From positions 2,418,001 through 2,482,000 of the forward strand of contig NZ_CP098325.1 of the NCBI RefSeq assembly GCF_023639785.1: a DNA stretch of 64,000 bases, read 5' to 3'. Within the stretch, counting starts at the first letter, position 1; every line of letters begins with the position of its first letter. Both the position numbers and the translations under genes were made by a program. Below the pieces are notes generated by a model. The model had not been told where the DNA came from and ran no database searches. It was given only the letters and a program-made list of their open reading frames with translations. The DNA comes from Leclercia adecarboxylata. GTDB taxonomy: Bacteria > Pseudomonadota > Gammaproteobacteria > Enterobacterales > Enterobacteriaceae. Below, piece by piece: positions 9,929-19,223 of the stretch.

Positions 9929-11098
9929 TTAGCGTGGTTTTACCCGACACAGGGCCTGCGCACCTGCCCGTAATGTCGCCTCATCTTTCGCAAAAGAGAG
10001 ACGGATTAATTTGTTATCTGTCCCGTCGGTGTAGAACGCCGAGAGCGGGATCGTGGCAACACCGTAGTCAACAATCAACCGCTTGACCAGTTCGCTGTCG
10101 CGTTCATCGCTGAAGTGGCTGTAATCCGCCAGCAGGAAGAACGAACCTGCGCTCGGCAGCAGGCGGAACGGGGAATCGGCCAGCAGGTTAACCAGCAGAT
10201 CGCGTTTGCGCTGGTAGAAGGGTGCCAGCGACAGCCAGGTATGCGGATCGGCCATATGTTCTGCAAACGCGTACTGCATAGGAGTATCGGCAGAAAACAT
10301 CAAAAACTGATGAATTTTGCAGATCTCATCCATCAGCTGCGCCGGGGCGACGCAGTAGCCGACGCGCCAGCCCGTCACGTGGTAGGTCTTACCAAACGAC
10401 GACACGATGACGCTGCGCTCAGCCAGCCCAGGATGGGTCGCCATACCGTAATGCGGCACCTCGTCGAACACCACATGCTCGTACACCTCATCAGAGAGAA
10501 TAATAATGTCGGTGTTGCGGGTAATAGCCGCAAGCTGGTCCAGATCCTCCGCCGAGAAGACCTGCCCGCTCGGGTTATGCGGCGTATTGACGATGATCAT
10601 CCGGGTGCGCGAGGTAATGGCGGCGCGCACTTCATCCCAGTTCACCGCGAAATCCGGCACCGTCAGCTTAATGGCGACCGGCGTCGCGCCCTGCAGGCGG
10701 ACAATGGGCGCGTAGCTGTCGAACGAGGGTTCAAAGTAGATCACCTCATCGCCGGGATGCACCAGGCCACTGATGGCCGAGTAGAGCCCTTCACTGGCGC
10801 TGGCGGTAACCAGAACCTCGCTGGCAGGATCGTACCGGGTACCGTACAGGGCGGCGATCTTATCGGCGATGCGCTCCTTCAGCGGTGCCAGCCCGGTCAT
10901 CGACGCGTACTGGTTGTTGCCCGCCTGCATGGCGCGGTGGACGCCCGCCACCAGCGCGGGGTCGCAGTCGAAGTTCGGCGCCCCCTGAGAAAGGTTGATG
11001 GCATTGTGCTCAGCGGAAAGCTGACCGATAACGGTAAAAATGGTGGTGCCAACGTCCGGCAGTTTAGAACGAGTTTGTATCGGCGTGCGCAGCGTCAT
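9929..11098 (-). CDS. YbdL-like class I/II PLP aminotransferase
   Basis: Fold-type I pyridoxal-phosphate aminotransferase, 389 aa. Recognisable parts are the substrate loop NLSQGAPNFD, the NTPHNPSG motif, ILSDEVYEHVVFDE and the PLP-lysine motif SSFGKTYHVTGWRVG; an R in the C-terminal LIRLSFAKDE binds the carboxylate. These closely follow E. coli YbdL, which prefers methionine, histidine and phenylalanine. Two adjacent ATGs (11101, 11098) are possible; the second is better spaced from AGGGG. It is transcribed away from a LysR regulator and into a HisJ-family binding protein gene. Confidence 0.87.
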   Translation of the reverse strand: MTLRTPIQTRSKLPDVGTTIFTVIGQLSAEHNAINLSQGAPNFDCDPALVAGVHRAMQAGNNQYASMTGLAPLKERIADKIAALYGTRYDPASEVLVTASASEGLYSAISGLVHPGDEVIYFEPSFDSYAPIVRLQGATPVAIKLTVPDFAVNWDEVRAAITSRTRMIIVNTPHNPSGQVFSAEDLDQLAAITRNTDIIILSDEVYEHVVFDEVPHYGMATHPGLAERSVIVSSFGKTYHVTGWRVGYCVAPAQLMDEICKIHQFLMFSADTPMQYAFAEHMADPHTWLSLAPFYQRKRDLLVNLLADSPFRLLPSAGSFFLLADYSHFSDERDSELVKRLIVDYGVATIPLSAFYTDGTDNKLIRLSFAKDEATLRAGAQALCRVKPR

Positions 11099-11153
11099 CA
11101 TGAACCCCTCTGGTGAATAGTGCATAACTATTCAACCCGAACGCTATTGTGGC

Positions 11154-11171
11154 GACAATCGAATTGTTGTC
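11154..11171. promoter_or_regulatory. Candidate LysR operator
   Basis: GACAA-N8-TTGTC is an interrupted palindrome in the short divergent region between the aminotransferase gene and the LysR gene, the usual place for a LysR-type activator/autorepressor site. Inferred only from position and symmetry. Confidence 0.4.
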
Positions 11172-11208
11172 ATAATAGCCATGACAAAAAATCATACCTG
11201 GAGGTTCT

Positions 11209-12051
11209 GTGTCGCATCGCGCGTTCCCGCTTACTGCCGTTGAGGCGTTTATTGTTACCGCCCGGCACCTGAATCTGACCCATGCGGCAAAAGAGCTGTG
11301 CCTGACCCAGGGCGCAGTGAGCCGCAAGATCGCCGCCCTTGAAAGCTGGTTCGGTTTTCCGCTGTTTGAGCGCCACGCCCGCGGGCTACGCCTCTCGTCC
11401 CAGGGCAGCGCCCTGCTGCCGGATCTGCGCGCCTCGTATGAACACTTATTGACGGTGGCGGATCAGGCCCGGGCCCAGCAGACCGTGGTGCGCCTGAAGG
11501 TGCCCACCTGTGCCATGCGCTGGCTGGTGCCGCGACTGCTGCAGGTGGAGCGTGAACAGCCCGAGCTGCAGATTGCGCTCACCACCACCAACGATCACAG
11601 CGTAAATTTCAAAACCGAATCCTATGATGCGGCCATTGTTTTCGGCACCCACCTGAGCGCGGGGGATCTGCTGTTTGAAGAGGCCCTGACGCCGGTGCTG
11701 AGCCCGCAGCGCCAGGGCCTGGCGGTGGAGTCGCTTACCTTTCTGCATCCGACGCGGGATAAAACCGACTGGTCGCTGTGGCTGGAAAAACAGGCCGTGC
11801 AGTCGCCTGTTATGCACAAAAATCAACACTTCGACACCATGGATTTGGCCATCACCGCCGCCATTCAGGGGCTTGGCGTGGCGATAGCCGACGAGACGCT
11901 GGTGGCGGAAGATATCCGCGCCGGGCGGCTGGTGCGGCCTTACGCCAGCAGCGTCAGAACCGGCGCCAGCTACCGGCTGGTGCTGCGGGAGTCGCGGGGC
12001 AAAGCGGCGGGGCTGGCCGCCTTTCGGGAATGCCTGCTTAATCCAGGCTGA
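11209..12051 (+). CDS. LysR-family regulator (GcvA-like)
   Basis: LysR-type transcriptional regulator of 280 aa. The N-terminal winged helix-turn-helix (FPLTAVEAFIVTARHLNLTHAA, then LCLTQGAVSRKIAALE) is followed by a periplasmic-binding-protein-like effector domain. FPL..VEAF.. and the AVSRKI helix resemble GcvA/AmpR-type regulators. The start is GTG at 11209, with GGAGG 6 nt upstream. It diverges from the aminotransferase/binding-protein pair, which it most likely controls. Its last 14 bp overlap the convergent esterase gene. Confidence 0.85.
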   Translation: MSHRAFPLTAVEAFIVTARHLNLTHAAKELCLTQGAVSRKIAALESWFGFPLFERHARGLRLSSQGSALLPDLRASYEHLLTVADQARAQQTVVRLKVPTCAMRWLVPRLLQVEREQPELQIALTTTNDHSVNFKTESYDAAIVFGTHLSAGDLLFEEALTPVLSPQRQGLAVESLTFLHPTRDKTDWSLWLEKQAVQSPVMHKNQHFDTMDLAITAAIQGLGVAIADETLVAEDIRAGRLVRPYASSVRTGASYRLVLRESRGKAAGLAAFRECLLNPG

Positions 12052-13546
12052 CGTGGTGCTTCATCACCCGTCTGAAGAGCGCCATGCGGGCGCGCATAAA
12101 TCGATTTTCAAGCTTAAAACCCGCATGTTTATTCACTCCAATGCGTAACAGAACGTCCCGCCCGTGATGACAGGCAGGCCAGCGCGTGGGGCCATTCAGC
12201 GTGTCGCACTGCCGGCTGGCATGGCGGGCGAAGTTGACCCAGTAATCGGCAACCTGAGCGGAAAACGCCAGGTCGTTGGCATTCACATACTGTCGTGCGG
12301 GCTCGGCGAGGGCGAGCGTATCGAACACGTAGGGTACCTCGTTGCCATGCCACGCCCCGTTGGCGTAGGTGGCGTGCTCGGCTTCAGCCACGTAATCGAA
12401 CCAGTAGCGCCAGCACGGCTCCCCTACCCGCCGCTGGGCCTGCATTACCACAAAGCCCAGGGTGGTGAAGGCCATATCGCGGCACACCTGACGCCCCAGC
12501 TCGGTATCGTCTTTGATACCGGGATAGAGCAGCTTGATCAGCCCCAGTCCCAGCCGCCGCTCCCGGCGCAGCTTCTGGATCTGCCCGGCGAGATCGACGC
12601 CAAACACCGCCATCACGCTGGCCTCATCGCTGTTGGAACCGACCATAATCGGCACCGGATGGTGGCGAGCGGCAAAAAAGACCTCCAGCATCGGCTCCGG
12701 CAGCACGCAATCTCCCGCGATGGGAGCCGGGCCAATGTTCAGCGGCGCCGTCAGCGGCCAGAAGGCCTCGGCCGGGATCGCGCGCAGTTCTTCGGCGGAG
12801 GCGTGTTCCAGACCAAAATGGGCCGCCAGCGCCTCCCCCTTGCGGAGCGCCTGCTCCCGGGGCGTATCCGGTAGCGTATACCCGCTCTGGATTATCGCCT
12901 TATGGAACAGCCCTTTGGCCAGCGGCGAGGCCAGTAGCGACAGCACGCTGCGCGCCCCGGCAGATTCACCAAACAGCGTGATGTTCTGCGGATCGCCGCC
13001 AAACCGGGCGATGTTATTCCGCACCCACTCCAGGGCGGCCATCTGATCGAGCAGCGCAAAGTTATGCACCACCCGCTCCTCTTCGCCTTCCAGCGCGGGA
13101 TGGGCAAAAAAGCCCAGGTGGCCGAGGCGGTAGTTAAGGGTGACGATCACCGCCCCGCGCTGGGCCAGCGCCTTGCCGTCATAGGGCGGCAGCCCGCCTG
13201 CGCCAATGGTAAAGCCCCCGCCGTGCAGCCAGACCATAACCGGCAGCGGCGCGGTGCGCGCCACCGGCGACCAGACGTTCAGGTAGAGGCAATCCTCTGA
13301 GAAGCGTCCCGGATCGCCCCCGCCCAGCTGCTGGCAGTACTCACTGCTCTGCCAGCTTGATGGCGAAAAGGCGGTGGCCTGGCGCACGCCCTGCCAGCTG
13401 GCTACCGGCTGCGGGGAACGCCAGCGTAATGCGCCTACCGGCGGTGCGGCATAAGGAATGGCGCGCCAGACCTGCACATCGCCGTCCGTAATGCCGCAGA
13501 TATCGCCGTGGCGCGTGGTCACTATCGGGGAAGAGACGTTTTCCAT
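12038..13546 (-). CDS. Type-B carboxylesterase (PnbA-like)
   Basis: Alpha/beta-hydrolase of the carboxylesterase type-B family, 502 aa. The oxyanion-hole segment is VMVWLHGGGFTIG and the nucleophile elbow is FGESAGARS (catalytic Ser). An acidic residue in the SNSDEAS segment and a His in AWHGNEVPYVF are good candidates for the rest of the triad. No signal peptide is visible, so the enzyme is likely cytosolic. Its true substrate is unknown; p-nitrobenzyl esterase is only a database name for such proteins. It converges with the LysR gene and lies 43 bp downstream of the ydcJ stop. Confidence 0.85.
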   Translation of the reverse strand: MENVSSPIVTTRHGDICGITDGDVQVWRAIPYAAPPVGALRWRSPQPVASWQGVRQATAFSPSSWQSSEYCQQLGGGDPGRFSEDCLYLNVWSPVARTAPLPVMVWLHGGGFTIGAGGLPPYDGKALAQRGAVIVTLNYRLGHLGFFAHPALEGEEERVVHNFALLDQMAALEWVRNNIARFGGDPQNITLFGESAGARSVLSLLASPLAKGLFHKAIIQSGYTLPDTPREQALRKGEALAAHFGLEHASAEELRAIPAEAFWPLTAPLNIGPAPIAGDCVLPEPMLEVFFAARHHPVPIMVGSNSDEASVMAVFGVDLAGQIQKLRRERRLGLGLIKLLYPGIKDDTELGRQVCRDMAFTTLGFVVMQAQRRVGEPCWRYWFDYVAEAEHATYANGAWHGNEVPYVFDTLALAEPARQYVNANDLAFSAQVADYWVNFARHASRQCDTLNGPTRWPACHHGRDVLLRIGVNKHAGFKLENRFMRARMALFRRVMKHHVSLD

Positions 13547-13588
13547 ATCGACCTTCAGTTGATGTCACATCCCCGCAGAGTACCGTTT

Positions 13589-14932
13589 TCAGAGCAAACC
13601 GCAACGTCGCATGCTGCGCTCCTCCGCCTCCCGGTAGAGGGTAAACTCGTCCAGCACCGGGCACCCCAGCGCCTGTTCAAAGGCATCCCGGCTGGCATTG
13701 CCGTGGGTGCGGGCCTGTGTCTCGTTGCCGAGGTTCGACTGGAAGATCCCGGCGGCGCTCACCGGCAGGAAGTCTTCATAGGTGATGGGCTGGGCAACCA
13801 CCCAGCCGCGTTCGATCAGCGGCTGCGGATCGTCGCCGGGGCCAAAGGCATGACGGTGCGCCTCTCCGGCCGGGGTCAGGCGGTAGCGGAACCACGCCAG
13901 CCCCTGGCGGCGCAGGAAGATATCGCTGTCGGGAAACGCCTGGAAGACCTCCTGCAGGTGCAGCTGATGGGTCAGGTTATCCTTGCCGGTGCCGGCCTCC
14001 GCCAGCAGGCGATCGTACAGGTCGCGCCCTTTCGGGGTTAAGGCTACGCCGCGCTGCTCAATCTCGCCAAAGCGCGCGGTATGGGTGCCCCGCTGTTCGC
14101 CCGCAAACAGCACCGGCTCCTCCAGTGCCTTAAAGCTGGTCTGGCGCAGCAGCAGCGGCGTCTCCCGGCGCGGCGGTCCCTCGATCAGCATCTTGGGTTC
14201 AATACCGTATTCGGGCATCAACGCCTGCACCCGGTCGATATCCAGCGTGCGCGGCGTCAGGTGGTTAATGTGGCAGCCCGGGAAGCAGACCACGTCGGCA
14301 ATCAGCCGGTGCTCGTTGTGCAGGGCCTGATAGGTGTCGTGATCCACCGTGGCGTGGCGATGCCAGCGGAAGGTTTCCAGCGCTTCCTGAACGAACTCTT
14401 CGGCCTGGGCCGGGGTAAAGGCCCCTTCCGTCTCGTGCAGGTCAATCAGTTCCAGGCAGCGGGGGGTGAAGATGTTGCGCCGGGCGAGGATCTCCGCCGC
14501 TTTCTCGCGCAGGGGGGCGTTGTCGATCAGATCGAGGCGCAGCAGCGAGGTAAAAATACGAAACGGATTGCGGCACAGCGCGGCATCGTCAACCGGACGA
14601 AAGGCGGTTGAGTGCACCGGCACCCCGGCCTGGGAGAGATCGTAATAGCTGACCGGGAACATCCCCATAATGGCGAACATGCGCCGCAGGGTTGCCAGTT
14701 CCAGAGCGGTGCCGACACGGATCGCCCCGTGGCGTTCAAGGTTGAGGCGAGCGAGTTCATCCGCGTTGGCCAGTTGTTCATGCAGCTTCGGGTTGTTTTC
14801 CAGTACTGCCAGATTCACATCCGCTACCAGCTCCAGCAAGGTCCCGTACTGCGGAACTTCCTGCTGGTACATCGCCGACATAGCCTGCGAAAAGTTTTCC
14901 CGAATATCATCAGCCGTGATGGTGTTCGCCAT
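13589..14932 (-). CDS. ydcJ: YdcJ, DUF1338 (2-oxoadipate dioxygenase/decarboxylase-like)
   Basis: Protein of 447 aa, nearly collinear with E. coli YdcJ from MANTITADDIRENFSQAM to the C-terminal RRCGLL. DUF1338 includes HglS, an iron(II)-dependent 2-oxoadipate dioxygenase/decarboxylase that makes 2-hydroxyglutarate in lysine catabolism; conserved histidines in ERHGAIR, VPVHSTAF and GCHINHLTPRTLDIDR are likely metal or substrate ligands. The function of YdcJ itself is not established here. In E. coli the LysR gene ydcI and then trg follow; in this window the space upstream of ydcJ leads to a dms operon instead, and ydcI is absent. Confidence 0.93.
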   Translation of the reverse strand: MANTITADDIRENFSQAMSAMYQQEVPQYGTLLELVADVNLAVLENNPKLHEQLANADELARLNLERHGAIRVGTALELATLRRMFAIMGMFPVSYYDLSQAGVPVHSTAFRPVDDAALCRNPFRIFTSLLRLDLIDNAPLREKAAEILARRNIFTPRCLELIDLHETEGAFTPAQAEEFVQEALETFRWHRHATVDHDTYQALHNEHRLIADVVCFPGCHINHLTPRTLDIDRVQALMPEYGIEPKMLIEGPPRRETPLLLRQTSFKALEEPVLFAGEQRGTHTARFGEIEQRGVALTPKGRDLYDRLLAEAGTGKDNLTHQLHLQEVFQAFPDSDIFLRRQGLAWFRYRLTPAGEAHRHAFGPGDDPQPLIERGWVVAQPITYEDFLPVSAAGIFQSNLGNETQARTHGNASRDAFEQALGCPVLDEFTLYREAEERSMRRCGLL

Positions 14933-15247
14933 GATGTCATGCCTCCAGTGAATATTACCTGGAGTGTAGAGAAGGCCATTGCGCCTGTTTGGAAGAATTT
15001 ACGAATTGTGATCCAGGTGGTTAGCTGCCTGTTTTTCATGCTTCACTGTTGACGAAGGGGTAAAGCGTCATACTTTTAGCCAGATAAAAAATATCCGTTA
15101 ACAGAAATTTATATCCAGCATTATTCATTGCGCCTGAATAAAAACACCCAGGATATATTTTCACAAATATTCCACCTCTTATTTACGGTTAATATTTAAT
15201 TCTTAAAGCGCTGCAGAAAATGCAACCGCTCATTTTACACTCTGAGA

Positions 15248-15266
15248 ATAAATGATAATTATTATC
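15248..15266. promoter_or_regulatory. Fur-like box
   Basis: ATAAATGATAATTATTATC matches the 19-bp Fur consensus at 15 positions. It lies about 50 bp upstream of the FNR box of an iron-sulfur-rich operon. The surroundings are AT-rich, so chance is possible. Confidence 0.5.
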
Positions 15267-15312
15267 GCAATAGTCTGAATTTTCAGCCGATAACCGTTAT
15301 TAAATCCTCTCC

Positions 15313-15326
15313 TTGATAAATATCAA
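15313..15326. promoter_or_regulatory. FNR box
   Basis: TTGATAAATATCAA is a perfect match to the FNR consensus TTGAT-N4-ATCAA. Its centre is about 62 bp before the dmsA start codon, compatible with an activator site near -41.5 and a transcription start around 15361. Predicts anaerobic induction of the dms operon. Confidence 0.88.
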
Positions 15327-15381
15327 CTACCTCGTTTTAAACCCCATGGAAAATAGGAGGTATTTTCTATGAGGGAATAAT

Positions 15382-17781
15382 ATGTCTGTATCTGAAAACA
15401 ACGAAGATGACCTTCCATCAGGGGTGTCACGCAGGAGTTTCCTGAAGGCGGGTTCCGCCGCCATCGCCTTACCTTTTTTAACCTCGGGTCGCGCCGCTGC
15501 CTCCACCGCGGGGGCCGACGCATCCGTAGTGGATGCGGCGCCCGCCGCACGCGTCGTGCAGACCTGCAGCACCTTCGACTGCGGGGGAAAGTGTGATATC
15601 CGCGCGCATATTGCCGACGGCGTCGTCACGCAAATTACCACCCGGCCGGATAACGCGCTCGATCCGGAAATGCCGGTCATGCGGGCCTGCGTGCGCGGGC
15701 GCAGCTATCGCAAATTTGTTTACCATCCCGACCGCCTGAAATATCCCATGAAGCGGGTGGGTAAACGTGGCGAGGGTAAATTCGAACGCATAACCTGGGA
15801 CGAGGCCACAACCCTTATTGCGGATAATATTATCCGCATTACCCAGAAATACGGTCCGGAGTCCCGCTTTGTGCATAATAATACCGCTGTAAGCGGCGGC
15901 ACATTCTCCGGGGATAAAATGATGCGCCGCTTATTAAACCTGACCGGCGGGCATCTGGAATATTATCACTCCGTCAGTATGGGCAATACCGCGGCCGCCA
16001 CGCCTTATACCTATGGCGCGGTTGCGACGGGTAATTCCCTCGATACGCTTCAGGATACAAAGCTGGTGATCCTCTGGGGCCATAACCCCACAGAGACCAT
16101 TTTTGGCCACACCAACCACTATTTTCAGCAGATGAAGCAGAACGGCACGCGCTTTATTGTCGTCGATCCACGCTATTCCGATACCGTGTCGTCGCTGGCG
16201 GATGAGTGGGTGCCGCTGTTGCCGTCCACCGACAACGCGCTGATGGACGCCATGATGTACGTCATCATCAGCGAGAACCTGCACGATAAAGCCTTTATCG
16301 CGCGCTACACCCTGGGGTTCGATGAGGACGCCATGCCTGAAGGGGTGCCTGCCAACGAATCACTGGTGGCGTACCTGATGGGTAAAAAAGACGGTGTGGT
16401 GAAAACGCCGGAATGGGCAGAAAAAATCACCCACGTACCGGCCCAGACCATCCGCCAGCTCGCCCGGGATTACGCCACCACCAAACCCGCCGCCCTGATC
16501 CAGGGATGGGGTCCGCAGCGTCATATCTGCGGCGAGCGCACCGCGCGTGGCTCCACGCTGCTGGCGACCATCACCGGCAATGTCGGCGTGAAAGGCGGCT
16601 GGGCCGCAGGCTACGGCGGCATTGGCAACCGTAAATTCGCCACCGGGCCGGAGATGCCGGACAATCCGGTTAAAGAAAAAATCTCCATCATGAACTGGGT
16701 TCAGGCCGCCGATGACGCCAGCAAGGTGACGCCGGAAGATGGCCTGACGGGGGCAACGCAGCTTAAGAGCAATATCCGGATGCTGTTCTCGCTGGCGGGC
16801 AACTATCTTGCCAACCAGAACCCGGACATTAATCAGGCCGTGAAGGTGCTGGAGGACGAGTCAAAAATCGAGTTTATCGTCGCCAGCGATCTCTACCTGA
16901 CACCCAGCGCCCGCTATGCGGATCTGCTGCTGCCGGAAACCAGCTTTATGGAGCGCTGGAATATCGGCGAAACCTGGGGCACCGGCAGCTATCTGATTTT
17001 GTCCGAGAAGATTGTTGAGCCTGAATTTGAACGCCGGTCAGACTACGACTGGCAGCGCGAGGTGGCGGCGAAGCTGGGTATCGAAGCGCAGTTTAGCCAG
17101 GGCCGCAGTGAGAAAGAGTGGATTGAACACATCTGGGAGCAGACGCGTCTCTCCATGCCGGATGAACATCTGCCCACCTTCAGCGAGCTTCAGGTTAAGC
17201 GTCAGCATCTGTTCAAAAGCAAACCGCACGTGGCGTTTGAAGCCAACATCCGCGATCCGGAGAATAACCCGTTCCCGACGCCATCGGGCAAAATTGAGAT
17301 CTTCTCAAAGCGCCTGTATGACATGCACAACCCGGACATCCCTGCCCTGTCGCACTACGTTCCGGCCCACGAAGGCCCGGAGGATGCACTGGCCAGACAG
17401 TTCCCGCTTCAGCTTATCACCTGGAAAGGCAAAAACCGCGCGAACTCCACCCAGTATGCCAACCCCTGGTTACAGGAAGTGCAGGTTCAGAAGCTGTGGA
17501 TCAACCCGCTGGACGCAGAGCAACGCGGCATTCGTCAGGGGGACATCGTCCGTATCCATAACCAGCGCGGCATCTGCCAGGTGCCGGCAGAAGTGACCGT
17601 GCGGATCATGCCGGGCGTCGTCGCCATGCAGGCCGGAGCCTGGTGGCAGCCGGACGACAACGGCGTCGATCTCGGCGGTTGTCCAAACGTTCTTAGCTCG
17701 GCGCGTATCACTCCGCTTGCTAAAGGTAATGCCCATCAAACCATGCTTGTGGAGGTCGCAAAGTATGACGCAGCAGTTTAA
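15382..17781 (+). CDS. dmsA: DmsA-like molybdopterin oxidoreductase, catalytic subunit
   Basis: Catalytic subunit of a DMSO-reductase-family enzyme, 799 aa, binding bis-MGD and one [4Fe-4S] cluster. A Tat signal (SRRSFLKAGSAAIALPF) at residues 16-32 sends it to the periplasmic face. The N-terminal cluster motif is C-x4-C-x3-C (CSTFDCGGKC) with a fourth Cys in MRACVRGRS; E. coli DmsA/YnfE have C-x3-C-x3-C, so this spacing has one extra residue. YPMKRVGKRGEGKFERITWDEA and the C-terminal dinucleotide-binding domain are typical. A Ser in the SVSMGN region may ligate Mo. The S- or N-oxide accepted cannot be deduced. It heads a four-gene overlapping operon. Confidence 0.9.
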   Translation: MSVSENNEDDLPSGVSRRSFLKAGSAAIALPFLTSGRAAASTAGADASVVDAAPAARVVQTCSTFDCGGKCDIRAHIADGVVTQITTRPDNALDPEMPVMRACVRGRSYRKFVYHPDRLKYPMKRVGKRGEGKFERITWDEATTLIADNIIRITQKYGPESRFVHNNTAVSGGTFSGDKMMRRLLNLTGGHLEYYHSVSMGNTAAATPYTYGAVATGNSLDTLQDTKLVILWGHNPTETIFGHTNHYFQQMKQNGTRFIVVDPRYSDTVSSLADEWVPLLPSTDNALMDAMMYVIISENLHDKAFIARYTLGFDEDAMPEGVPANESLVAYLMGKKDGVVKTPEWAEKITHVPAQTIRQLARDYATTKPAALIQGWGPQRHICGERTARGSTLLATITGNVGVKGGWAAGYGGIGNRKFATGPEMPDNPVKEKISIMNWVQAADDASKVTPEDGLTGATQLKSNIRMLFSLAGNYLANQNPDINQAVKVLEDESKIEFIVASDLYLTPSARYADLLLPETSFMERWNIGETWGTGSYLILSEKIVEPEFERRSDYDWQREVAAKLGIEAQFSQGRSEKEWIEHIWEQTRLSMPDEHLPTFSELQVKRQHLFKSKPHVAFEANIRDPENNPFPTPSGKIEIFSKRLYDMHNPDIPALSHYVPAHEGPEDALARQFPLQLITWKGKNRANSTQYANPWLQEVQVQKLWINPLDAEQRGIRQGDIVRIHNQRGICQVPAEVTVRIMPGVVAMQAGAWWQPDDNGVDLGGCPNVLSSARITPLAKGNAHQTMLVEVAKYDAAV

Positions 17782-18397
17782 TGATTTTCCGCCGGTCAGC
17801 GATAAACAGCTGGGGTTCTTCATCGACTCCTCCCGCTGTTCAGGCTGTAAAGCCTGCCAGGTGGCCTGCAAGGATAAAAACAATCTCGAGGTGGGCCGCC
17901 GCTTCCGCCGCGTTTACGAGGTGAAAGGCGGCGGGTTCATCCCTACCGGTCAGGGCGGCATAACGCAGAACGTGTATGCCTTTACCCTGTCGATCTCCTG
18001 CAACCACTGCGCAGACCCGATCTGCACCAAAAACTGCCCGACCACGGCCATGCACAAGCGCCCTGGGGACGGTATCGTGCGGGTCGATACCCGCAAGTGT
18101 GTCGGGTGCGGGTACTGCGCCTGGTCATGTCCTTATGGCGCGCCACAGATGAATGAAGAGACAGGGCAGATGTCAAAATGCGATTTTTGCGTCGACCTGC
18201 AGGCCAAAGGCGAACAGCCCATTTGCGTTGCCACCTGCCCGCTGGGGGCGATTAAGTTTGGGCCTATCGACGAGCTGCGCGCCCGCTACGGCAGCGTATG
18301 CGACGTGCAGGGCTTGCCGGACTCATCCATCACTCACCCTAATCTGGTGATCAAAGCGCACCAGGGCGCCGAGCAAGAGGAGCAACCGCATGCATGA
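17765..18397 (+). CDS. dmsB: DmsB-like four-cluster iron-sulfur electron-transfer subunit
   Basis: Ferredoxin-type subunit of 210 aa. Four cysteine clusters are visible in order: CSGCKACQVACKD, CNHCADPICTKNCP, CVGCGYCAWSCPYGAP and, paired with them, CDFCVDLQ...CVATCPLGA. Such subunits carry four [4Fe-4S] centres and relay electrons from the membrane quinol oxidase DmsC to DmsA. The ATG at 17765 lies inside the dmsA 3' end with GGAGG just upstream, giving a 17-bp overlap and probable translational coupling. Confidence 0.92.
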   Translation: MTQQFNDFPPVSDKQLGFFIDSSRCSGCKACQVACKDKNNLEVGRRFRRVYEVKGGGFIPTGQGGITQNVYAFTLSISCNHCADPICTKNCPTTAMHKRPGDGIVRVDTRKCVGCGYCAWSCPYGAPQMNEETGQMSKCDFCVDLQAKGEQPICVATCPLGAIKFGPIDELRARYGSVCDVQGLPDSSITHPNLVIKAHQGAEQEEQPHA

Positions 18398-19223
18398 GTT
18401 GCCGTTACTGATCTTTACCCTGCTGGTACAGGGTTCCGTCGGCATCACGCTGTTCCTGACCCTGGCTGCGGGCGCGGCGAAATCCGTGCCGCAGGCGTCG
18501 CGCCAGCTTTTGCCTGCCTTGCTGACCGCCTGCGTGATGGGCGGGCTGGGGTTGATCGCCTCCACCCTGCATCTGGGCTATCCGCTGAACGCCTTCAACG
18601 CGCTGCGCCACGTCGCGAGCTCATGGTTAAGCCGTGAAATCGTCTTTGCCAGTTTCTATCTGGCGGTGCTGGGGCTCTGTACGTTGATCCTGATGGTGAA
18701 GAAGACGCTGGTCAGCGTCCTGCTTCCTGTTGCCGCGCTGCTGGGGTTGATTGACGTCTGGTGCATGAGCGCCATCTATGCCAACAGTTCCATTATCACC
18801 TGGATGCATTTCAATACCTGGCTGATGTTCTATGGTGCGGTGGGCATTCTCGGTGCGGTGGCGATGGCCTGGCTGCCTGTCCTGAACACCGGTTCGGTGA
18901 TGAAAACCCGCCGTACCCTGATGCGCCTGGCCGTTGTGTTGGTGGTGGGCATTGTCGCGGTCCGTCTGCTGGCCCAGCCTGCGTATATGGATTATCTGGC
19001 GAACGCGCCGCTTAAAAATGTGGTGACTCTGCCGCATCAGCCGCTGGCGGCATTTGCCCGTCTTGATGGGCTGCGCCTGTTCAGCTGGATCGTCTCTGTC
19101 GTCGGGGCGGTGCTCTTTGCCGTGAGCGGCTGGCGCAACCGCAGAGCGGGGCTGCTGGCCGGCGGTGCGCTGCTGGTGCTGGCGGAGATCGCGTTCCGCT
19201 TTGTCTTCTTTAGCATCAGCTAA
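18390..19223 (+). CDS. dmsC: DmsC-like menaquinol-oxidising membrane anchor
   Basis: Integral membrane subunit of 277 aa with about eight hydrophobic segments, starting MHELPLLIFTLLVQGSVG, very like E. coli DmsC (MGSGWHEWPLMIFTVFGQ type). It anchors DmsAB and oxidises menaquinol. An early conserved His (in STLHLGYPLNAFNAL) corresponds to the region needed for quinol binding in DmsC. It overlaps dmsB by 8 bp and shares one base (TAATG) with the next gene. Confidence 0.9.
   Translation: MHELPLLIFTLLVQGSVGITLFLTLAAGAAKSVPQASRQLLPALLTACVMGGLGLIASTLHLGYPLNAFNALRHVASSWLSREIVFASFYLAVLGLCTLILMVKKTLVSVLLPVAALLGLIDVWCMSAIYANSSIITWMHFNTWLMFYGAVGILGAVAMAWLPVLNTGSVMKTRRTLMRLAVVLVVGIVAVRLLAQPAYMDYLANAPLKNVVTLPHQPLAAFARLDGLRLFSWIVSVVGAVLFAVSGWRNRRAGLLAGGALLVLAEIAFRFVFFSIS

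Larger units (their letters stand above)
14933..15381. other. 450-bp intergenic region upstream of the dms operon
   Basis: No credible gene. The region is AT-rich from about 15060 onward, unlike the GC-rich genes on either side. It holds the divergent ydcJ promoter area, a Fur-like site at 15248-15266 and a perfect FNR box at 15313-15326, then a GGAGG at 15356-15360 and a GAGGGAA shortly before the dmsA start. Confidence 0.6.
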
